This document shows, piece by piece, positions 58,301 through 64,000 of a stretch of DNA of 64,000 nucleotides. A program made the translations under genes and the position numbers. Numbering within the stretch: the first letter of the stretch is position 1; the number at the start of each line of letters is the position of its first letter. The DNA lies in assembly GCF_003129485.1 (NCBI RefSeq), contig NZ_QFFG01000004.1, positions 248,001 through 312,000 on the forward strand, written 5' to 3'. The notes beneath the pieces were generated by a model. That model was given only the letters and a program-made list of their open reading frames with translations, made no database searches and was not told where the DNA came from. The stretch comes from Polaribacter aquimarinus. Its GTDB lineage: Bacteria > Bacteroidota > Bacteroidia > Flavobacteriales > Flavobacteriaceae.

Positions 58301-61159
58301 TATACTACAAATGCGGCTTATCATAATGACGTAGCCGGTATTGGTCGAGATGACGCTATGGATTTAGATCAGTTTCAATCAAAATCAGTAAATTCTGATG
58401 CTATTATTACTATTGGTTTAGGTGCTATAGCTTCCACCAATTTAACTAATGGAAATTCTTTTACCAACAATAAAGACTTTTTAGTTTGGGGTAATGATAA
58501 TGGGGTAATCAACAATACAACTACTTCAGAGTTAGTTTGTGCACCAGAAATTACTATTGGTAGAAAATGGAAAATTGAAGAAAATGGAACTGTTGGTTCT
58601 GTACAAATTGCAGTAAATAGAAGTACTATTGATGCCGCTTTAGTGACACCTAATACTTTAAAAGTTCTTAAAGTTGCAGACGATGCTAATTTCACTTCAA
58701 ATGTAGATTATGTACCCTTAGAAGCTACTTCAATTACAGATTCGGCTGGTAATAACGAAAATGTTTACTCTGCTAATTACGACTTTAACGGTACTAAATA
58801 TTTTACTTACACAGAAATAAATGGTATTTTCTGGAATGGAGCAACAACCAATGCTGCAGATAGATGGAAAGGTGGTAATAGTGGTTCTATTACAGGTGGA
58901 CCAAGTACTAATGCTGCCGATGTAGATAAAGTTATGGTTATTGATGCTCAAGGTTCATCCAACCACGCTACTCTTGCTGAAGATGTAGAAGTAGAATGTG
59001 TTTGGATAAAAGCAAATTCTAAATTAATGGTTCAAAACAACAAGTTCTTAGAATTTGATGAAGATTTTATTTTAGATGGTGAACTTAGATTAATTGGTAA
59101 TGGACAATTAATTCAAACTCACACAGGACTTTCTAATGTTCAAGGAGATGGTAAATTATTTAGAGATCAGGCTGCAATTGTTCCAAGCATTTACAGGTAT
59201 CATTATTGGACTTCTCCGGTAAGAGAATTAAATAAAGATAACTTTAGAGTTGGTCAAGTAATGTTTGATGGTAATGAGCCTACTGCTGAAAACTCTCCTA
59301 TAAGAAGTATAACTTGGGATGGAAATGGAAACTTATATGATGGTAAAACAGGTTCTGCTTCTCCATATGAAGCTATCAAAATTGCCCCATATTGGATATA
59401 CTCTTATCTTAATGGTGAAGATCAAAGCGATTGGGTACAACAATGGGCTACCGGAGTCATAGAGAGAGGACAAGGTTATTCTATGAAGAGTACTGGGCAA
59501 AACCCTCAAAACTTTACATTTATTGGAACACCAAATGATGGCTCTATAACTTTTAACTTTACTGCAAACAGAACAAGTTTATTAGGTAACCCATACCCAA
59601 GTGCTTTAGATGCTGTTAATTTTATAAATACAAATATAAATGAGATAGATGGTACATTATATTTCTGGGAACATACAGGTGAAGATAACATTATACCTGC
59701 TAGTTCAGAAGGTCATAATTTAACGGGATATCAAGGGGGTTACTCTCAAAGAAACATAGCTATGGGAGTAGCTGCAAATAGTGTTCCTGCTTCAGCTGCA
59801 GTGGTATTTGATTGGGAGAATGCAACTATTAGTAATAATAAGGTTGTACAAACTGTTGATGGTATTACAGCTACTGTAGAATTTTCTTCAGGTAATGCCA
59901 TAAAAGAAGATATTAGTTTAATTGCTCAACCTACAGATTATGCAATTGAAAACGAAGACGGAAATGGTTCATATACAATGACTGTTAGTTTTAACCAAAA
60001 AGTTGATATGGAGAGTATTAAAATATATAATGATATTTTAGGTACAACTCCTTTAAATTTAACTATTTCTGCAGGTATCAATTTTGATGATGTTACAACT
60101 TCTTTAACAAATACAGCTTCATTAGTTATAGATAAAACCGTTTCATTATCATGGAAAGATGTCTTTAGTTTTACAATTAGCAGCTCTACTCCATTTAAAA
60201 TTGGACTTAATGATATGAAATTAAGAAAAGGTAATCTACCTAGCATAGGTGGTGGTACATATCATGCTCCAAATAGATATATTGCTGTTGCTCAAGGTTT
60301 CTTTGTTTCTTCTTCAAATACTGGTGGAACAGTTAGATTTGAAAACTCTATGAGAGCTTTTGAAGATGATAATTATACCACAGATGGTTCAGGAGGAGGT
60401 TCTGGTACTTATTTTTTTAAAGGCAGTAAGAAATCTTCTAATCATAAACAAATAAACCTGTTACCTATTTTAAAACTTGGATTTAATTACAAAGATTCGA
60501 ATAATGCTCAACTTCATAGACAATTAGGTATTTCATTTAGAAGAGGTAACGATTTTAAATATGATAATGGATATGATAGTGAAATTTACGATTTAGGTTC
60601 AACAGACTTTTATTGGCAGTTTCCAGAGTACTCAGATAAGAAGTTAATTATAGCTGGGGTATCTGAAATTTCAAATTCTCTTAGAGTTCCTATTGTTCTT
60701 AAAATTGATACAGATAATCCTATTTTAATACAAATAGATGAAAAAAATAATATTTCCAAAAACATATATTTACAGGATGCATTATCTGGAAAATCTTATG
60801 AACTATCAAAAAGTAACCTAATAGAATTAAATATTGAAAAAGGTATTTACACCAATCGTTTTTTCTTAACTTTTGGAGATAATAATGGTGCTTTAAATAA
60901 CCAAGACAATCTTCTTAACAATAAAATTAGTATTTTCTTAAAAAGAGATGTTAAAGAATTAATATTACAAAACAGCTCCGGTTTGGTAATTAAAAAGCTA
61001 GAAATGTTTAATATTTTAGGTCAAAAATCTAAAAGTTGGAATACAATTGAAACAAAAAACACAAATAAATTTAGCGTTAAAAACTTTTCTAATGCGGTTT
61101 ACATTGTAAAAATAACAACAGAAATTGGGATTTTTACTAAAAAAATAATAATAGAATAA
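52379..61159 (+). CDS. Giant secreted T9SS protein with thrombospondin type 3 repeats (paralog 2)
   Basis: A 2926-residue paralog of the preceding gene, 128 nt downstream, with the same domain order. The signal peptide is long (MKKMFFSVLEFGVILF then a hydrophobic core, cut after FSQ). The N-domain has [19 protein letters not shown]. Five thrombospondin type 3 units (about 245-1740) end in DVNWRD, DVDYRD, DVDYRD, DLDYRD and DVDYRD. A LamG-like module starts with LWLRADKDVTGGNDVTLWSD, followed by [15 protein letters not shown] and [14 protein letters not shown] type A sorting domain ends it (EMFNILGQKSKSW, NAVYIVKI, TKKIIIE). One internal domain (about 840-960; NCSGTITSSIFTITTAGGTT) has no counterpart at that place in paralog 1. 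The protein is probably calcium-stabilised and attached to the cell surface after T9SS export. No enzymatic motif was found. Confidence 0.85.
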   Translation: MKKMFFSVLEFGVILFTKKKQYKVLITLLLFLTSAVTFSQTIPGTGSNNATCGDCTPTGWLDFNGTPDISRGTIAGGQGTIGAEATWSAGILPNPPTGHATWITMKDLGGNGTEESVRTTMGDLEVGKLYRLTIYTMSATSNANGGTGNNEYYGGTHKQKFDYQVGKNAATLYPRQVVNRISKNEWGKTYFYFIGNPDNIVGGKGTMVLNVFPGEYSAYPGIGNETPENTSVEPLHIAVELNAIEKIDTDGDGIDDTIDIDDDNDGILDTVELTVNGTTYDPLGDEDGDFLPNYLDVRDDNGVGDSSTTNYDDINGDGIPNVYDFDNDGIPNHLDLDSDNDGIPDIIEAQSTSGYIPPNGVVGVNGLDSAYESGDDTVNANGLGGLNGAGLINFDSNGNPDYLDLDSDGDGVSDTIEGNINLSGDVGENGLDDAYDNGSKYTDVNGSFDNTQLNNFPNTSAADSPDDVNWRDSGTIIQKDTDGDGIPDSVDIDDDNDGIIDTVECATVNRTQSNASSVQSQSSVTNSGNSIGSDNLRATLNSTSDVLTIDLGVIVPKNTIIEIESRITGSLSNEMKIEQSSTTSNFTNPKVFNWIALNTEQNKEYKLSADARYIQITLAVYTSGTLEIDNILYQAHDVVCDSDGDGIPNIVDLDSDNDGIPDNIEAQATTNQGGSPYIAPGGSVGANGLYSVYENNDTAGATGLGGAGGAGLINTDSGNDAIPDYLDSDSDNDGISDRAEANLSISGNFGANGLDANYDVGDGYTDTNGSFDNTQTDNFPDADNDVNDGSGDDSGDVDYRDADSSFSDNDNDGIPDATDLDDDNDGILDTEEGFDNCSGTITSSIFTITTAGGTTTDNINLTSLGVAIGSQVVISNIQAEGDLDGGSETFTVNINSGSYVSPSVNTGVQCSTTLGFNPLTSPITQTVSVIDIGSGTPGITILADASADVGVLGGCTGAMRYTIQVSCSPALDTDNDGVPNYLDLDSDNDGIPDNIEAQSTIGYITPNGVFNANGIDTAYSTGTNGLTPQDTDGDGLKDYLETDSDNDGLLDNTEAGTSISGVFGTNGLDANYDNGDNYTDVNGNYDNSQTNNFPDVDGDVFSGGDVDYRDDTFTNDIDGDGVSNETDLDDDNDGILDTVEIGTCSVNNGILDWDAEYTEGTTTETSGDDPITTNANITNANVEFRMSRTTNVGSDSNYRINDFITTNSSYTIRQRASIGAESRHIFDLSAPIYNLSFTIYDINRETAATATDDVQVILTKQDGSTYTLLATDYTTGASYTYSGGTFTGTTTGTSNVTIGAIPAWIVKIQIVYKNVGTGTVTPFNESQDIALGNFTYCTPLDTDGDGVFDYIDLDSDNDGIPDNFEAQPTGSYIPPTGSYGITGIDLAYGNGVTPENTDATAIGPLVSDTIPDYLDPDSDGDGTNDVLESSLGGALPNDGSKVTGTFGTNGLLDTLDNGDTYNDVNGSFDNTVSDNFTDSDNDVTIGGDLDYRDTVVGVDTDKDGIGNATDIDDDNDGITDISESGGNNPDGDEDGDGTPNYRDNSDGGNGGDGSTTNYTDTNNDGIPDVYDFDNDGVPNHLDIDTDNDGIPDNIEAQTTVGYVPPSTDTDNDADNDGLNDAYDTDCTVGSPCGTSNTVGVDISTTPRNTDNTDNPDYKDLDSDNDGKPDIEENGDSDNSISGNDSDGDGLDDNFEGSDLNDGYDVNDEINTPQTDLPDVDSDVTTDDVDYRDSDDDPVSPNYSGNTLWLRADKDVTGGNDVTLWSDQTPGNADFVGDGTPDVTVTANNLNFNPTVTFVQADNDVLRYTGNLNPRTMYIVYKDAATTNWTTPFTNDDADGIGHGHSDDSQLYNTTWTPPDVRNGAEYVNGLSSDFLTKSRPDNYEIHSRVYLSNISNESRNYYVGRDREQGTDRVIDGAVAEVILYSDAHTDARRQEVETYLAIKYGFTLDVTDNSGSIVEGDYILTGGNPTIWDYTTNAAYHNDVAGIGRDDAMDLDQFQSKSVNSDAIITIGLGAIASTNLTNGNSFTNNKDFLVWGNDNGVINNTTTSELVCAPEITIGRKWKIEENGTVGSVQIAVNRSTIDAALVTPNTLKVLKVADDANFTSNVDYVPLEATSITDSAGNNENVYSANYDFNGTKYFTYTEINGIFWNGATTNAADRWKGGNSGSITGGPSTNAADVDKVMVIDAQGSSNHATLAEDVEVECVWIKANSKLMVQNNKFLEFDEDFILDGELRLIGNGQLIQTHTGLSNVQGDGKLFRDQAAIVPSIYRYHYWTSPVRELNKDNFRVGQVMFDGNEPTAENSPIRSITWDGNGNLYDGKTGSASPYEAIKIAPYWIYSYLNGEDQSDWVQQWATGVIERGQGYSMKSTGQNPQNFTFIGTPNDGSITFNFTANRTSLLGNPYPSALDAVNFINTNINEIDGTLYFWEHTGEDNIIPASSEGHNLTGYQGGYSQRNIAMGVAANSVPASAAVVFDWENATISNNKVVQTVDGITATVEFSSGNAIKEDISLIAQPTDYAIENEDGNGSYTMTVSFNQKVDMESIKIYNDILGTTPLNLTISAGINFDDVTTSLTNTASLVIDKTVSLSWKDVFSFTISSSTPFKIGLNDMKLRKGNLPSIGGGTYHAPNRYIAVAQGFFVSSSNTGGTVRFENSMRAFEDDNYTTDGSGGGSGTYFFKGSKKSSNHKQINLLPILKLGFNYKDSNNAQLHRQLGISFRRGNDFKYDNGYDSEIYDLGSTDFYWQFPEYSDKKLIIAGVSEISNSLRVPIVLKIDTDNPILIQIDEKNNISKNIYLQDALSGKSYELSKSNLIELNIEKGIYTNRFFLTFGDNNGALNNQDNLLNNKISIFLKRDVKELILQNSSGLVIKKLEMFNILGQKSKSWNTIETKNTNKFSVKNFSNAVYIVKITTEIGIFTKKIIIE

Positions 61160-61172
61160 ACACCAGTTATAA

Positions 61173-61230
61173 CTTTAATTTAAGTAAAAAAGAAGCAGGA
61201 TTATCTGCTTCTTTTTTACTTAAATTAAAG
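61173..61230. terminator. Terminator with a 26-bp perfect stem after the giant genes
   Basis: The left arm 61173-61198 and right arm 61205-61230 are exactly complementary over 26 bp, with a 6-nt GATTAT loop. Internal A- and T-runs allow it to act in both directions. It starts 13 nt after the stop of the second giant gene. Confidence 0.9.
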
Positions 61231-61321
61231 TATCTTTTTTTATTATTAAAAAATTAATTTATATATTAGCCAAATATTATAAACCCAAAAGGTTTTTAGT
61301 AGCCCCTAAATTAATTACTTT

Positions 61322-61879
61322 ATGACCCCTAAATCTAAAAGTAAATGGTATTTATTACCATTTGTTTTACTATTTATTAATTTAAATAGTTTAGCACAAA
61401 TTTACAATATTAATGATTTCTCTGTTAATGCTAATACCATTTTAACAGATGTATGTAATTTTTATGATTCTGTAATATATATTAAAAATTATAAAAATTT
61501 ACTTGTATCTCTTCAATCGACAGAAGCTTCCTCGTTCAATTTCAAATCAATAGAGACAAAAAAACAAACAACTTGTTCTTTTAATAAATTATTCGTTTCT
61601 GATTTAGAAATTTTAACCAACAGCAATTCTAAAAGTAATACGAAAAACGTTGTTGATTTAAATGAAATCTACATCACTTTAGTAACAGAAAAAAATACAA
61701 ATATTAATGACCCCACGAATTTAACGGATATAGATGGGGATGTGCTCACGATAGGTGATGTAGATTATAGGGTTACACACCTATCTGGCACTCCATTAAT
61801 TGTTAAAATAATTCAAAACCCTATAAGTAAAATATTATATTATAGATTATCTAAAGAATTAAATAGAATTCAAAGTTGA
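61322..61879 (+). CDS. Secreted 185-residue protein, possible truncated relative of the giant T9SS proteins
   Basis: The protein has a signal peptide (WYLLPFVLLFINLNSLAQ). The middle (about 21-135) is unfamiliar. Near the end DIDGDVLTIGDVDYR repeats the unit-closing motif of both giants (compare [14 protein letters not shown]). It is followed by TPLIVKIIQNPISKILYYRL, which looks like the first part of a sorting domain of the YPNPVS type. The frame stops at RIQS, too early for a full sorting domain. Reading in another frame just beyond the stop gives a further 27 codons (INLKNLYNFDLKTN...), so a frameshift or decay is possible. The gene may be a remnant of the same family or a small functional protein. 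Confidence 0.5.
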   Translation: MTPKSKSKWYLLPFVLLFINLNSLAQIYNINDFSVNANTILTDVCNFYDSVIYIKNYKNLLVSLQSTEASSFNFKSIETKKQTTCSFNKLFVSDLEILTNSNSKSNTKNVVDLNEIYITLVTEKNTNINDPTNLTDIDGDVLTIGDVDYRVTHLSGTPLIVKIIQNPISKILYYRLSKELNRIQS

Positions 61880-61981
61880 GTTATTAATTTAAAGAACCTA
61901 TACAATTTTGATCTAAAAACAAACAAAACTTTTAATAAACCCATATATAAAATAAGGAAAAGATAAACAAGAAACAAAAAT

Positions 61982-62010
61982 CCCCTAACCCCTAAAATCC
62001 CCTTAACCCC
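61982..62010. other. Four-tract C4/G4 sequence: predicted i-motif (plus) and G-quadruplex (minus)
   Basis: Four runs of CCCC lie at 61982-61985, 61989-61992, 61999-62002 and 62007-62010, separated by 3, 6 and 4 nt. On the minus strand this is G4-N4-G4-N6-G4-N3-G4, a textbook quadruplex pattern. It ends one base before the ATG at 62012, in otherwise very AT-rich DNA. CCCCTAAAT also occurs at 61303-61311 and 61326-61334. Confidence 0.6.
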
Positions 62011-62011
62011 T

Positions 62012-62173
62012 ATGTTTAATTTTATAAAGGTATTATTAGTAATGCCTCCACCGCCTTCACCAGGTCCTCCAGGTCCTCCGGGGGTACCCATAGACAACAT
62101 TAATTTCTTTTTATTCTTTACAGCTATCTTATTTGGCGGAATATTGATGTACAGAAAAAGAAAAATAACCTAA
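62012..62173 (+). CDS. Small proline-rich protein with C-terminal membrane anchor (PID-CTERM-like)
   Basis: This 53-residue frame reads MFNFIKVLLVMPPPPSPGPP, then GPPGVPID, a hydrophobic helix (NFFLFFTAILFGGILMY) and a basic end RKRKIT. The PPGPPG-x-PID, transmembrane helix and basic tail arrangement resembles small Bacteroidota proteins with a PID-type C-terminal sorting or anchor signal, usually preceded by a short hydrophobic N-terminus. The opposite-strand frame covering this region is glycine-rich only because it mirrors the proline codons. The start lies directly behind the C4 tracts, so the mRNA leader is C-rich and lacks a Shine-Dalgarno sequence. The function is unknown. Confidence 0.6.
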   Translation: MFNFIKVLLVMPPPPSPGPPGPPGVPIDNINFFLFFTAILFGGILMYRKRKIT

Positions 62174-62210
62174 ACTTAAATAATTATTTAACCTACTAAT
62201 TTTAACTATT

Positions 62211-62294
62211 ATGAAAATTATTAATCAAAGTACTCAAAACATTAAAAGTTTTTCTAAATTATTCTCTAGTTTTTTAAAAATATTTTTAATTTAA
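62211..62294 (+). CDS. Possible 27-residue peptide, doubtful
   Basis: ATG to TAA gives MKIINQSTQNIKSFSKLFSS and a hydrophobic end. The first 15 nt around the start (ATTATGAAAATTATT) equal those at the start of the first giant gene, so it may be a leftover 5' end. The frame ends 4 nt before the convergent cysteine desulfurase stop. Apart from this and the 53-residue gene, nothing else was seen in 61880-62298. Confidence 0.25.
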   Translation: MKIINQSTQNIKSFSKLFSSFLKIFLI

Positions 62295-62298
62295 ACTA

Positions 62299-63435
62299 TT
62301 AATTTAAAATTTCTTTAATTTTATCAATTGTTATAGAGAGTTCTTGTATTGTAGTATACTTTGAGAACGAGAATCTTACTGAAGTTTTATCAGCTTCTAT
62401 AGGGTTAAGGATTTCTGCTAATACATGAGAGCCTTTGTTGCTACCACTTTGGCAAGCACTACCTCCAGATACAGCAATACCTGCCATATCTAGTGTAAAC
62501 AATAACATATCATTTTTAATCGGAAAACGAACGCTTAAGATAGTATAGCTGCTATGTTCTAAATTTGAAGAAAATCCATTAAACTCCATATTCTTAACTA
62601 TTTTTTTGAGTTCTGATATAAAATATGTTTTTAGAGATTCTATATGTACTTTATCTTTCTCTAAGTTAAAAATTGATATTTCAAGAGCTTTTTCCATACC
62701 CAGAATAGAATGTACATTTTCAGTACTAGATCTTGCTCCTTTTTCTTGATCTCCACCGTGTAACATTGGTAAAATACCAAATCCTTTCTTAAAATAAGCA
62801 AAACCAACACCTTTTGGGCCGTGAAATTTATGAGCACTCGCTGTTATAAAATCAATAGGAGTCTTTTGCAAATCTATATGATAATGTCCAATAGCTTGAA
62901 CTGTATCGGAATGTAGCAAAACATCATAATTTCTGCACACATTACAAATTTTATCAATGGCCAAAATATTTCCTATTTCATTATTAATATACATTAAACT
63001 TACCAATGTTTTTTGGGAGCTTTTTTGTAATAACTCCTCTAAATGTTCTAAATCTACGCTTCCATACTTATCAACATTTACAAAGTCTAAAACTATATCA
63101 TAAGTCTTTTTTAAATAGCTACATGTATGCATTACGGCATGATGCTCAATTTTGGTTGTTATAATTCTTTTTACACCTAGATTTAAAACAGAATTATATA
63201 GAATTAGATTGTCAGCTTCAGTTCCACTACTTGTAAAAATAATTTCACTAGCAGATACATTAAAATGTTTAGCTATATTTTTTCTTGCACTTTCTACTGC
63301 TGATTTTGCTTTTCGTCCAAACTGATGAGTTGAAGATGGATTTCCAAAATTATCTTGCATTGATGTATGCATAACTTTTAAAACCTCATCATCTATTTTA
63401 GTTGTTGCAGCATTATCTAGATAAATCAAATTCAT
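62299..63435 (-). CDS. Cysteine desulfurase (NifS/IscS family)
   Basis: The start at 63435 (MNLIYLDNAATTKIDDE) gives 378 residues; five extra upstream codons are not needed. This is a fold-type I PLP enzyme. The motifs are YLDNAATT, GNPSSTHQFGRKA, TSSGTEADNL, HHAVMHTC, LHSDTVQAIGH and the PLP lysine in SAHKFHGPKGVG. HGGDQEKGARSSTEN and the active-site cysteine in SGGSACQSGSNKG are also present. It releases sulfur from cysteine for Fe-S clusters or tRNA thiolation. It follows the Smr-domain gene by 15 nt and is a housekeeping gene outside the PULs. Confidence 0.94.
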   Translation of the reverse strand: MNLIYLDNAATTKIDDEVLKVMHTSMQDNFGNPSSTHQFGRKAKSAVESARKNIAKHFNVSASEIIFTSSGTEADNLILYNSVLNLGVKRIITTKIEHHAVMHTCSYLKKTYDIVLDFVNVDKYGSVDLEHLEELLQKSSQKTLVSLMYINNEIGNILAIDKICNVCRNYDVLLHSDTVQAIGHYHIDLQKTPIDFITASAHKFHGPKGVGFAYFKKGFGILPMLHGGDQEKGARSSTENVHSILGMEKALEISIFNLEKDKVHIESLKTYFISELKKIVKNMEFNGFSSNLEHSSYTILSVRFPIKNDMLLFTLDMAGIAVSGGSACQSGSNKGSHVLAEILNPIEADKTSVRFSFSKYTTIQELSITIDKIKEILN

Positions 63436-63450
63436 ATTACAAAAATACAA

Positions 63451-63996
63451 TTAATTAGAGTTCTGATAAACATAAACTTCTGTTGCTCCTAATCCATATT
63501 TTTTATACGAAGCGTCATAAAATTTAACTGGATACCTACTTAACAACCTATGTAACTCTGATTTTAAAACGCCTTGACCAACACCATGAATAAAAATTAC
63601 TTTAGAAATTTTTTTTGATAAAGCATATTCAACTTTTCTTTTGGCAGTATCTAACTGAGTGTTTAACATATCATAGTTATCCATATTTTTTGTAGTCTTT
63701 ACTAATTGATTAATATGTAAATCAACCTCTAAGAGTATTTCATTTTTTTCTTTTTTAAAGAGTGTCTTTTTTGTCGATTTTTCTTGAGATTTTTCTCTTA
63801 AAAGTGGATTATTTATATCAGAAAATTTACTCAATTCTTTCTGTTCAAATTCAATTTTAACCAATTCTCTAGAATCAAACTTAAAAACCATACCATCAGC
63901 AGTTTGAATAGCAATTTCATCTCCAGAAATGGCTATAACTTTCCCTTTTAAAACATCATCTAAAACTGCTACATTATTTCCAATTTCTAAACGCAT
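63451..63996 (-). CDS. Smr-domain (MutS2 C-terminal-like) protein
   Basis: A 181-residue cytoplasmic protein. The N-terminal SH3-like part (about 1-52; GNNVAVLDDVLKGKVIAISG) binds no ligand known to me. A charged linker follows, then the Smr domain (about 95-178) with EVDLHINQLV, KVIFIHGVGQGVLKSELHRL and GLGATEVYVYQ. Smr domains are nucleases or nucleic-acid binders in MutS2 and related proteins. The ATG at 63996 gives a normal N-terminus, so the gene is probably complete although only 4 nt of the window lie beyond it. Confidence 0.85.
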   Translation of the reverse strand: MRLEIGNNVAVLDDVLKGKVIAISGDEIAIQTADGMVFKFDSRELVKIEFEQKELSKFSDINNPLLREKSQEKSTKKTLFKKEKNEILLEVDLHINQLVKTTKNMDNYDMLNTQLDTAKRKVEYALSKKISKVIFIHGVGQGVLKSELHRLLSRYPVKFYDASYKKYGLGATEVYVYQNSN

Positions 63997-64000
63997 ACTT

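Noticed and set aside
61870-62100. Glycine-rich minus-strand frame (PGGPGGPGEGGGG) resembling a collagen-like protein
   Set aside because: It is the mirror of the proline codons of the plus-strand small gene. It has no signal or sensible C-terminus and spans the end of the 185-residue gene.

Overview
The window reads as a chromosomal segment of a marine-type member of the Bacteroidota, probably a flavobacterium. The evidence is very AT-rich DNA, two SusC/SusD pairs, several lipoprotein signals, TAnnTTTG-type -7 promoter boxes, and three long secreted proteins that end in a type A sorting domain of the type IX secretion system (T9SS). No rRNA, tRNA, CRISPR array, transposase or integrase was seen.

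Layout. (1) Positions 1-13 kb, minus strand: a polysaccharide utilisation locus (PUL 1). It holds a SusC/SusD pair, two surface glycan-binding lipoproteins and a terminator. A second transcription unit follows, with a glycosidase fused to an outer-membrane beta-barrel and a modular lipoprotein cut by the window edge. Both units share the same three-part upstream DNA architecture. A SusR-like membrane-spanning regulator (13.0-15.8 kb) sits just upstream of the SusC gene. The modules resemble those of beta-glucan (laminarin) loci, but the substrate is an inference. (2) 16.0-16.3 kb: two overlapping small membrane-protein genes. (3) 16.3-43.6 kb: a complete alpha-glucan (starch/maltodextrin) locus arranged divergently around a LacI-family regulator. 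The minus-strand arm encodes an MFS sugar transporter, beta-phosphoglucomutase, GH65 maltose phosphorylase, three GH13 enzymes, an esterase, GH31 and GH97. The plus-strand arm encodes SusC, SusD, SusE-like and SusF-like proteins and a T9SS-exported GH13 amylase. Matching LacI-type operators precede both arms. (4) 43.7-61.2 kb: two tandem paralogous giant T9SS proteins (2860 and 2926 residues) rich in thrombospondin type 3 calcium-binding repeats, closed by a 26-bp perfect hairpin terminator. (5) 61.3-62.3 kb: small genes, including a possibly decayed relative of the giants and a 53-residue proline-rich tail-anchored protein whose start codon abuts a four-tract G-quadruplex/i-motif sequence. 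(6) 62.3-64 kb, minus strand: housekeeping genes for a cysteine desulfurase and an Smr-domain protein.

Working model of the alpha-glucan locus: the exported amylase and SusCDEF bind, cut and import malto-oligosaccharides. Lipoprotein and periplasmic GH13, GH31 and GH97 enzymes trim them to maltose and glucose. The MFS carrier imports maltose, GH65 phosphorolyses it to glucose and beta-glucose 1-phosphate, and PgmB converts the latter to glucose 6-phosphate. The operators lie upstream of the predicted promoters, so the LacI-family protein may act as an activator.

The most unusual items are the glycosidase/beta-barrel fusion, the duplicated promoter architecture of PUL 1, the two operators spaced exactly 42 bp apart (one encoding the regulator's own C-terminus), the giant gene pair, and the G4-leader small gene. 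Functional calls rest on motif recognition by eye; no searches were run.
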